Of a DNA stretch of 26,268 nucleotides, positions 14,994-21,115 are shown piece after piece. The DNA lies in assembly GCA_043755595.1 (NCBI GenBank), contig JAYUSQ010000055.1, positions 1 to 26,268 on the forward strand, read 5' to 3'. The DNA comes from VFZP01 sp043755595. GTDB taxonomy: Bacteria > Acidobacteriota > Terriglobia > Bryobacterales > Bryobacteraceae. The notes beneath the pieces are model-generated. The model saw only the letters and a program-made list of their open reading frames with translations, was not told the origin of the DNA and ran no database searches. Each line of letters begins with the position of its first letter. The stretch's first letter is position 1. The position numbers were made by a program, and so were the translations under genes.

Positions 14994-16256
14994 ATGCAAG
15001 AACATGTCTCCCGCCGGAGCCTCGTGAAGGTGGCCCTGGCCGCCGCTCCCGCCGCCGCTCTTCCTGCCTTGGCTGCCTCCGACGAAGTAACGGTCGGCGT
15101 GATTGGAGGCGGCGGCCGGGGCTACTACCTAACTGAACGCCTTTACGTAGGCAATCGCAACGTGAAGGTGATTTCGGTTTGCGATACCTATCAAGGCAAT
15201 TTGAACCGCATCAAAGACCGCGTGCAGACGATGGGGAAAAACGCCCCCCAGACCACGGCGGACTATCAACAGGTGCTGGCGAACAAAGACGTGCAGATGG
15301 TGATTATCGCGACGCCTGAACACTTGCATCATCGCATGACGCTGGACGCGATCAAGGCTGGCAAACACATCTACATCGAAAAGCCGTTGGCTCATACGAT
15401 CGAGGAAGGCGAAGAGATCCTGAAGGCGTCGGCCACCAGCAAGGGCAAGATTCAGGTAGGCACGCAGAACCGGAGCAATTCGCTCTACGGCATGGCGAAG
15501 CAGATGATTGGGCAAGGCATCATCGGCGATTGCCACTATGTCCGCGCCTTCTGGTATCGCAATGCGTTGCCGGGTGGCGCGGCGGCCTGGCGATACAACA
15601 TTCCCAAAGATGCGGCCCCGGATAACACCGATTGGAATCGCTTCCTGGGCGAGGCGCCGAAACGCGAATTCAACAAAGAACGCTACTACCAATGGCGGCT
15701 GTATTGGGATTACTCGGGTGGCATCTCAACCGATTTGCTGGTGCATCAAACCGACATCACTAATTTCGTTCTGGGCAAAACTTTCCCGGAAACATGCGTG
15801 GCGTCGGGCGGCGTGTACCGCTGGACGGACGGTGCCGACGATCGCGAAGTGCCCGATACGATGTCCGCCATCTATGAATACGGCGACAAGTTCCACCTGA
15901 ACTATAGCTGCTATTTCGGCAACGACAACTTCGGGTATGGCGAGCAGTTCTGCGGGAACGAGGGCACGATCGAAGTGCTCAACCGCAGTACCCTCCGCTT
16001 CACGCCGCAGAAGTTCGGCGACAAGATGGCGGGCAATCGCAAGGAAGCGGTCGTGGAATTGATCGCCAACGATAACCTGGCGGTGGAAGCGCACATCCGG
16101 AATCTGGTGGAAGCGATTCAGGGCAAAGCGCAGTTGGTAGCGCCGGTTGAAGTGGGCCAACAGGCGGCGGTGTCGGGCCATATGGCGACGCTGGCGTTGC
16201 GGAACAAGAAGATGGTCCGTTGGGACGTAAAAACCCGGAAGGCGATTATCGGTTAG
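14994..16256 (+). CDS. Tat-exported Gfo/Idh/MocA-family oxidoreductase
   Basis: A 420-aa NAD(P)-dependent oxidoreductase-like protein. The leader MQEHVSRRSLVKVALAAAPA carries the twin-arginine motif SRRSLVK. The Rossmann part begins VTVGVIGGGGRGYYL, continues with VQMVIIATPEHLHH and has EKPLAHTIEEGEEI, whose lysine is the family catalytic residue. The C-terminal alpha/beta domain includes YYQWRLYWDYSGGISTDLLVHQTD. Relatives with Tat signals are abundant in Acidobacteria and Planctomycetes and are thought to act on sugars in the periplasm; the substrate is unknown. ATG 14994 is chosen over the TTG at 14973 because it opens directly on the Tat leader. It converges with the subtilase at 16343. 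Confidence 0.92.
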   Translation: MQEHVSRRSLVKVALAAAPAAALPALAASDEVTVGVIGGGGRGYYLTERLYVGNRNVKVISVCDTYQGNLNRIKDRVQTMGKNAPQTTADYQQVLANKDVQMVIIATPEHLHHRMTLDAIKAGKHIYIEKPLAHTIEEGEEILKASATSKGKIQVGTQNRSNSLYGMAKQMIGQGIIGDCHYVRAFWYRNALPGGAAAWRYNIPKDAAPDNTDWNRFLGEAPKREFNKERYYQWRLYWDYSGGISTDLLVHQTDITNFVLGKTFPETCVASGGVYRWTDGADDREVPDTMSAIYEYGDKFHLNYSCYFGNDNFGYGEQFCGNEGTIEVLNRSTLRFTPQKFGDKMAGNRKEAVVELIANDNLAVEAHIRNLVEAIQGKAQLVAPVEVGQQAAVSGHMATLALRNKKMVRWDVKTRKAIIG

Positions 16257-16275
16257 GCTCAGTCCTGCAAACTTG

Positions 16276-16317
16276 AGTGCGCTGCCGGCCGGCTGGAACC
16301 CCGGTTGGCAGCGCACT
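16276..16317. terminator. Bidirectional hairpin between convergent genes
   Basis: AGTGCGCTGCC at 16276-16286 pairs perfectly with GGCAGCGCACT at 16307-16317, an 11-bp GC-rich stem with a 20-nt loop that itself can pair CCGG with CCGG. It lies 20 bp after the oxidoreductase stop and 26 bp after the subtilase stop. No U-tract follows on either strand, so intrinsic termination may be weak; it may instead protect 3' ends. Confidence 0.6.
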
Positions 16318-16342
16318 AACACGACGAGAGCGAACTTGCCCG

Positions 16343-18145
16343 CTAGTTCTCGCCGGCGAAGCCTGGGCCGCTCTTCGATGTCTCGCCCCAGATCACGTTG
16401 TCGCCCCAGATGACGTTGTTGGCGTTCACGCCATTCCAAACCATGCTGTCACCCCAGATGACGTTGGATCCAGATACGAGCCCTTCACCCCAGATGACAT
16501 TCTCACCCCAGATCACGTTTTCGCCCCATATCACGTTATTGGCGTACACCAAGCGCGCCTTGCCGGTTGCCTTGTCGAAGACCGCTGTCGGCGACAGCGC
16601 CCGGCCGCTGATTTTAGCCGTGCTGCTGAGAGCCGCCCAGATGTCGAGGTAGCCCGCACCGACCGTGAAGACGTCGTAGTAGGCGATGTAGGTGACGCCA
16701 TTCTCGACGACCGAGCTTTGGCGGGGGAATGCCTTCGTCGCGGTCTTCATCAAGCGCGCCTTCACTTGATCGGGCGTGAGTGAAGGATCTTTTTGTAGCA
16801 GTAGAACCGCCGCGCCAGTGACGACCGGCGTCGCCATACTGGCGCCGGAGAGACCGAAGTATTCCAGCGAGGAGCCCTGCTGCGTTTTCGAATACGAGGG
16901 ATAGGGCGTGCGGTTGGCCGGATAAGCATTCGTGAGCGTACACCCGGGGCAGGAGACAGACTCGATCCGATTGCCCGGGGCCACAAGGTCGGGCTTCACG
17001 ACGTGGTCGCGCAGCGTCGGCCCCTTGGAACTGAAGCTGGCCATCGTATCGTCGGCGCGGTTCATCGTGCTCTGCGATTTCATGGCGCCCACGGTGATGA
17101 CCCACGGGCTGTTGCCGGGCGAGGAGATCGTCCCGTAGCCTTGCGTGTTCATCGTGTTGTCGCGCCCGCGATTGCCTGCCGAGCAGACGACGACGATGCC
17201 AGCTTCCCAAGCCGCTTTGACCGCGCGAGTCAGCGGGTCCGTGTTGTAGCTTTCCGAAACTGGACGGCCGAGCGAAAGGTTGATGACGCGGATGTTGTAA
17301 GTGCTCTTCAGTTGGATCGCGCGGTTGATCGCGGCGATGACGTAGCTGTCGTAGCCCGCGCCGTTTTCGTCCAGGGCGCGCAGGCTCACGATATTGACGC
17401 GCGGGGCGATGCCCCGAATCGTGTAGCTGTAAGCCGAACCCGTCGAGTTATCGCCGGAGCCGCCGATGATACCGGCGACGTGCGTCCCGTGGCCGAAATA
17501 GTCCGAGCCGCTGGTGCGATTCGCGCAACCGTCGGTTGTCGTCAGGGCGATGACTCCGGTAGAGAGTGCGGTAACCGGGCTGTCGGTTGGGTTGGTCGTC
17601 GTGATCGATTCGCCGTCGCTTGGCGGCGCGAACGAATTCGTATCCGATTTTTCGGACATCGAGCAAGCCGGCAACATGCTTTCGGAGTAAACGACTCTCG
17701 ATCTGCCGGTCGTGGAGTTTCTGAAGTCCCTCGAATCGCGCACGCCGCTGTCGATGACCGCGACGCCGATGCCGCGTCCATCGAAGCCGTACTGCGCAGC
17801 GATTTTCGCGCCGGTGGTTTCAACTGAATAGTCCAGCGCGCCTTTTACCGGCCGGTCGATACTGACGAACTCGATATCGGCATCCTTCGCCAATGTGGCG
17901 AGCGAGCTGCCGGGCACAATAAACGTGGCAGCGCGGACCTCATTGTGAGCGCCCCGGAGTGAGCCGCCGAGTTGACGGCCATTCTGGTCATGCTTGGCGG
18001 CGCTAACGGCCGACTTGTACCGGACGTTCACGCGCACCATGCTTGCCTGGGAAACGCTCTCGAGATCCTTTGAGATCTTTGGGTCGGCTGCGAACGCGGC
18101 GGTTGCCAAGAGGAGTGAACCGGAGATATTGAACAGTTTGGTCAC
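16343..18145 (-). CDS. Secreted subtilisin-like S8 protease with NVIWG repeats
   Basis: From GTG 18145 the protein is 600 aa: signal peptide (VTKLFNISGSLLLATAAFA), an inhibitor-I9-like propeptide region to about residue 100, the S8 catalytic domain and a repeat tail. The triad is clear: Asp132 (VAVIDSGVRD), His219 (YFGHGTHVAG) and Ser436 (GLSGASMATP); NLSLG and AGNRG carry the substrate-cleft and oxyanion Asn regions. Residues after 535 form NVIWGE/NVIWGD repeats. A long insert at about 145-210 lies between Asp and His. The frame is open to 18265, but the signal peptide favours 18145, even though GAGG is only two bases upstream. Probably a secreted or surface protease. Confidence 0.92.
   Translation of the reverse strand: MTKLFNISGSLLLATAAFAADPKISKDLESVSQASMVRVNVRYKSAVSAAKHDQNGRQLGGSLRGAHNEVRAATFIVPGSSLATLAKDADIEFVSIDRPVKGALDYSVETTGAKIAAQYGFDGRGIGVAVIDSGVRDSRDFRNSTTGRSRVVYSESMLPACSMSEKSDTNSFAPPSDGESITTTNPTDSPVTALSTGVIALTTTDGCANRTSGSDYFGHGTHVAGIIGGSGDNSTGSAYSYTIRGIAPRVNIVSLRALDENGAGYDSYVIAAINRAIQLKSTYNIRVINLSLGRPVSESYNTDPLTRAVKAAWEAGIVVVCSAGNRGRDNTMNTQGYGTISSPGNSPWVITVGAMKSQSTMNRADDTMASFSSKGPTLRDHVVKPDLVAPGNRIESVSCPGCTLTNAYPANRTPYPSYSKTQQGSSLEYFGLSGASMATPVVTGAAVLLLQKDPSLTPDQVKARLMKTATKAFPRQSSVVENGVTYIAYYDVFTVGAGYLDIWAALSSTAKISGRALSPTAVFDKATGKARLVYANNVIWGENVIWGENVIWGEGLVSGSNVIWGDSMVWNGVNANNVIWGDNVIWGETSKSGPGFAGEN
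16382..16537 (-). repeat. NVIWG(E/D) coding repeats at the subtilase C-terminus
   Basis: Six exact NVIWG pentads plus one degenerate SMVWNG in 52 codons, arranged as a block of three, a single, the degenerate copy, and a block of two, with GLVSGS and VNAN spacers. At DNA level, the minus-strand unit is near-identical (for example ATCTGGGG). Similar tails are known on acidobacterial and some cyanobacterial S8 proteases; function unknown, possibly surface attachment. Confidence 0.9.
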
Positions 18146-18156
18146 GCCCTCATATA

Positions 18157-18171
18157 GGCACGGTCCGTGCC
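18157..18171. promoter_or_regulatory. Perfect 7-bp dyad between the divergent subtilase and MFS genes
   Basis: GGCACGG-T-CCGTGCC, an uninterrupted inverted repeat around one base, lies 12 bp upstream of the subtilase GTG and next to TATATG (minus strand, 18156-18151), which could serve as a -10. If so, the subtilase transcript would be nearly leaderless. Operator function is inferred only from symmetry. Confidence 0.35.
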
Positions 18172-18181
18172 AAATGCGAAA

Positions 18182-18201
18182 CGCCGTGTTTTCAGACGGC
18201 G
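18182..18201 (-). other. Small hairpin in the subtilase upstream region
   Basis: CGCCGT and ACGGCG can form a 6-bp stem (9 with A-T and one G-U pair) with an 8-nt loop; on the minus strand it is followed by TTT. It resembles a weak terminator or leader hairpin, but nothing upstream on that strand needs terminating. Confidence 0.25.
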
Positions 18202-18298
18202 CTTGGATAAGGGCGACATCTTGGCGGACCATCAGTTCTGTTACACTTGCCAGTTTGTCATCCAACTCCGCGACGGTTGGATCTAGAAAGGGATCGTC

Positions 18299-19435
18299 AT
18301 GCTGATTCTCGCGGCCATTCTGGCCATCTTTGTGTACGGCATTATTGCCGCGATGTTTGGTACCAACATACCGGCGTTGGCTAAGCAGTTCTCCTTATCC
18401 GACTCGCAGGCGGGCTTTATTTTCACCGCCTACGCGCTCGGGTTGACGATCGCTTCGATATCGGTGGGGCCGCTCATCGACAACAAAGGCAAGAAAACGG
18501 GCCTGCTGTTGGGCCTCTCGCTCGTGGCGGCTGCGCTCTATGCGTTGGCGAATGCAGGCAGCTATCAGATGACGGTGGCTTTTGCGGTGATGCTCGGTAT
18601 CGGTGGCGGGATCATTGTGACGGGCGCGAATGCGTTGGTAAGCGACATCAATCCGGCTAAGCGTGGTTCGGTGATGAACGGCTTGAACCTGTTTTTCGGT
18701 TTGGGCGGCATGGTTACGCCGCTTCTGGCGTCGGACTTGCTAGGCGGCGATGCGGTGAAGGTGTTCTATTTTGCCGCCGCTCTCGCCACGATTACTTTGG
18801 CGGTTCACTTCATGACCAAGATGCCAGCGCCTACCGGAGAGCGCGGGTTCAAGGCCGGCGAGATGGGCGCATTGCTCAGTCAGCCGGTCTTATACCTGCT
18901 GGCGGCGTTTCTATTCTTGTATGTGGCGTGTGAAGTGGGCGTGTGGAATTGGCTGGCGAAACACCTTATCGCGCAGGGCCTGCCTGAAGCGACAGCGCTG
19001 CGAATTCTCTCGTTCGGTTTCGCGCTGGGTATTCTGCTGGGCCGCGTGGCTGTCGCGCCGGTGCTGATTAAAGTGCCTGCCGCCACCGTGACCTTGGTAT
19101 CTGCGGTGTTGATGGCGGTGACCACCTACGGAATGTTGCAGACCAACGATCCCACGTCGGCGGGCGTGGCCGTGTTCCTGGCGGGCCTCGCAATGGCTCC
19201 GGTCTTCCCCACGACGCTGGCGATGGTGGGTGGCGCGTTTCCGAATCGCACCGCCACCGCCATGGGCATCGTGATCACTTGCGGGTGGCTCGGGTTGCTG
19301 GTGAGTTCGCCCATCATCGGCAGCGTCGCCGGATCGAGCGGCTTGCGCACCGCGCTACTGCTGCTGCCGGTTTTCTCCGTGTTGATGGTGATCGTGAATC
19401 TGGTGATGCGTCCGATGCTCAACCAGAAGGCCTGA
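18299..19435 (+). CDS. Major facilitator superfamily transporter
   Basis: A 378-aa membrane protein with about 12 hydrophobic helices. The helix 2-3 loop has GPLIDNKGKKTG, a variant of the MFS GxxxDxxGRRxx motif, and the first helix begins IFVYGIIAAMFG. The layout resembles compact sugar-type MFS porters (FucP-like), but no residue fixes the substrate. ATG 18299 has AAAGGGA 6-12 bases upstream. It is divergent from the subtilase and convergent with yhaV. The 85 bp after the stop contain no clear terminator. Confidence 0.88.
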   Translation: MLILAAILAIFVYGIIAAMFGTNIPALAKQFSLSDSQAGFIFTAYALGLTIASISVGPLIDNKGKKTGLLLGLSLVAAALYALANAGSYQMTVAFAVMLGIGGGIIVTGANALVSDINPAKRGSVMNGLNLFFGLGGMVTPLLASDLLGGDAVKVFYFAAALATITLAVHFMTKMPAPTGERGFKAGEMGALLSQPVLYLLAAFLFLYVACEVGVWNWLAKHLIAQGLPEATALRILSFGFALGILLGRVAVAPVLIKVPAATVTLVSAVLMAVTTYGMLQTNDPTSAGVAVFLAGLAMAPVFPTTLAMVGGAFPNRTATAMGIVITCGWLGLLVSSPIIGSVAGSSGLRTALLLLPVFSVLMVIVNLVMRPMLNQKA

Positions 19436-19520
19436 TAGGGCCGCTACTGGTGCGTTTGGCTTCGCAGTAATAGCCTCGTACCGGCCGGCATGAGGCATTG
19501 AGCCTTCGATGGGCGTCATC

Positions 19521-20006
19521 TTACTCTTCAGATTGTAAGTGAATCTTCGCTTTGGCTTTCCGGAATAAGTCGTCCCATCCGCTGGGCGGATCGGACTCTC
19601 GTAGCCGGCGGATGAAGATCGCGTAGGGATCGGTACGGGAACCGGCCTTGCGAAGCGTGTTCGCGTCGTTGACCCAAACATAGACGATTGCACGGTGAGC
19701 GCTGCTGAAGCGGAAAAATAAACGAAACCGCCCGAGGAACTTGGCCCGCCGCCAATGACGGAGGGGAGCGCCCAGCGTATTTCCTAAGATGAACTCGGCG
19801 GTCGCCGGGTCACGTGGAATTTCGTTGAGTATCAGATCGAGAACGCGCTTCAGGAGTTTGGCTTTAGGGTGCGCCTCGAAACTCCAAGGCTGCTCAAGTT
19901 CCAACTTATGGACCGCTTCCTTCAGTAAGTTAAAAGCGTCTCCGAACGCCGGGTAAGCATATAAACTCCATCCATCGCGCACTGCGAACGGGAGAGGCGG
20001 CTGCAT
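19521..20006 (-). CDS. yhaV: YhaV-family type II toxin (mRNA/rRNA endoribonuclease)
   Basis: A 161-aa RelE-superfamily toxin. Start VRDGWSLYAYPAFGDAF matches the YhaV opening (NGWALYAHPCF in E. coli), and the core has KLLKRVLDLILNEIP, PLRHWRRAKFLGRFRLFFRFS, YVWVNDANTLRKAGSRTDPYAIF and SGWDDLF, aligning through to the C-terminus. YhaV is a ribosome-dependent RNase held inactive by PrlF. ATG 20006 lies 7 bp after the prlF stop, consistent with co-transcription and the antitoxin-first order. Full length, with no disruption, so the pair could be active. Confidence 0.92.
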   Translation of the reverse strand: MQPPLPFAVRDGWSLYAYPAFGDAFNLLKEAVHKLELEQPWSFEAHPKAKLLKRVLDLILNEIPRDPATAEFILGNTLGAPLRHWRRAKFLGRFRLFFRFSSAHRAIVYVWVNDANTLRKAGSRTDPYAIFIRRLRESDPPSGWDDLFRKAKAKIHLQSEE

Positions 20007-20013
20007 TTGCGGA

Positions 20014-20361
20014 CTAGAACGTCACGTCGTCAGGAAGGCGATCGGCGTCGTCAACCTTAACCTTTTTGGTCAACCGAATAGCCGCAGCCACATCCGCTTT
20101 CGACAAACTGGCGGTGCGGGACGGATGCGCCTTCATGTCTTGATCGATGAAACCGAGAAAAGCTCCCAGTAAGGGGTCATTCTCTTCGACCGGGACCGCT
20201 TCATCGTCGACAACCGCGATCAGCGCGTGACCAGGGGACAGGACTTGGACGCGGACTTTGGCCTTTTGGCGGAACTCGGGATGGAGTTTGAAGAGTGCTT
20301 TGTCCAGGCGAATCGCTTCGGATTTGCCCGTGGTTGTAATGGAGCCAGTGAAGGTCGGCAT
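20014..20361 (-). CDS. prlF: PrlF-family type II antitoxin (AbrB-like N-terminus)
   Basis: 115 aa from ATG 20361, with GGAG 8 bases upstream. The N-terminus MPTFTGSITTTGKSEAIRLDKALF is a swapped-hairpin AbrB-like DNA-binding domain; the acidic middle (DDEAVPVEENDPLLGAFLGFIDQDM) and the tail should contact the toxin. PrlF neutralises YhaV and, as a complex, represses its own operon. The frame happens to be open upstream through a truncated PQQ gene, giving an apparent 341-aa fusion from TTG 21039; the strong local promoter and Shine-Dalgarno argue that prlF starts at 20361. Confidence 0.92.
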   Translation of the reverse strand: MPTFTGSITTTGKSEAIRLDKALFKLHPEFRQKAKVRVQVLSPGHALIAVVDDEAVPVEENDPLLGAFLGFIDQDMKAHPSRTASLSKADVAAAIRLTKKVKVDDADRLPDDVTF

Positions 20362-20373
20362 GTCGTGATCTCC

Positions 20374-20409
20374 TATACGTATTATGATACGTACTTCATG
20401 CGAATGCAA
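20374..20409 (-). promoter_or_regulatory. Sigma70-type promoter of prlF-yhaV
   Basis: On the minus strand, -35 TTGCAT (20409-20404), a 17-bp spacer, and -10 CATAAT (20386-20381). Predicted start near 20374 leaves a short leader with the Shine-Dalgarno GGAG at 20372-20369. This is the best-matching promoter seen in the window. Confidence 0.7.
20376..20393. promoter_or_regulatory. Operator-like dyad over the prlF -10
   Basis: TACGTAT (20376-20382) and ATACGTA (20387-20393) form a perfect 7-bp inverted repeat around a 4-bp centre, overlapping the -10 hexamer. Autorepression by the PrlF/YhaV complex is the natural explanation given the family; binding is inferred. Confidence 0.65.
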
Positions 20410-20412
20410 ATT

Positions 20413-21024
20413 GGGTCTATGGCGCAAGACTACGTAGCGCCAACCGTGTGCCTGCCGGCAGCAGCAGCCGTCCTCAGAGGCGGCGGTGCGGCCGGTTAGG
20501 ACCGTGCCGTTGAACTCGAAGGCGAGCAGCTTGTTTTTGAGATCGACAGCGCCCTTCTCGCCGAACATATTGTCCAGTTCGCCCGACACCGCATCGATGC
20601 TGTAAAGGCGATCCTGCACAACGGTGAGGATGCGTTTTTCCTTGCCTTGCTGGAAGTAGGTGACGCCGCGGTTGTTGCCCGGAGAGCGTCCGGGACTGCG
20701 GCCGTTGAATGGATCCCAGGCCCATTTACGCTCACCCGTGGCAGGGTTGATCGCGTGGACCTTCAACATCGCCGAGTTGAGGTACATTGTGCCGTCGACA
20801 ACGATGGGCGTGCATTCAATCGCCGTGGCTGGGCGTTGCTGCGCGTCGCCGGTGTGATGGCTCCAGACGGGCTTTAGTTTGGCGGCGTTCGTCTTGTTGA
20901 GGCGGGCGAGCGGGGAATAACGCGAGGCATTGGCGTCGCCTCCGTAGTGGCGCCATTCGTTTGCGGGGGACGTTTTGGTTTGGGCAAAGGCGGCGGCTAC
21001 GGGGATGAAATCTCGTCTGCGCAT
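20413..21024 (-). pseudogene. PQQ-dependent dehydrogenase, N-terminal remnant
   Basis: From ATG 21024 the frame encodes a leader (MRRRDFIPVAAAFAQ, double arginine), then EWRHYGGDANASRYSPLARL, WSHHTGDAQQRPATAIECTP, GTMYLNSAMLKVHAINPATG and DRLYSIDAVSGELDNMFGEKG, which is the start of a membrane/periplasmic quinoprotein dehydrogenase (about 600-700 aa when complete). Recognisable similarity ends after about 150 residues, near KNKLLAFEFNG; the following VLTGRTAASEDGCCCRQAHG is unfamiliar. The open frame continues through the TA promoter into prlF. About three quarters of the dehydrogenase is missing, so it is non-functional. The junction position is approximate. Confidence 0.82.
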
Positions 21025-21061
21025 CGTGGGAACAGACAAGTATAACGAAGGGGTGGAAAAG

Positions 21062-21093
21062 AAAACGGCGGAGTCCGAAGACCCCGCCGTTTT
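21062..21093 (-). terminator. Intrinsic terminator of the TonB receptor gene
   Basis: On the minus strand a 14-bp stem (including one G-U pair) closed by a UUCG tetraloop, followed by TTTTCTTTT. Stem arms are 21062-21075 and 21080-21093. It starts 22 bp after the receptor stop. On the plus strand the same pair is an A-C mismatch and no U-tract follows the right way, so it is directional. Confidence 0.9.
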
Positions 21094-21115
21094 GTATCGC
21101 TCGAACGCGGACTGC

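Noticed and set aside
17003..17827. 274-codon plus-strand open frame inside the subtilase
   Set aside because: Antisense to the catalytic domain; composition is low-information and it has no recognisable feature.
18186..18197. GCCGTCTGAA, the core of the Neisseria DNA uptake sequence, in the subtilase upstream region
   Set aside because: Single copy in 26 kb of clearly non-neisserial DNA, within a small hairpin; treated as coincidence.
20014..21039. Apparent 341-aa PQQ-dehydrogenase/antitoxin fusion protein
   Set aside because: The dehydrogenase part ends well before prlF, and prlF has its own promoter, ribosome site and standard N-terminus; the open frame is accidental.
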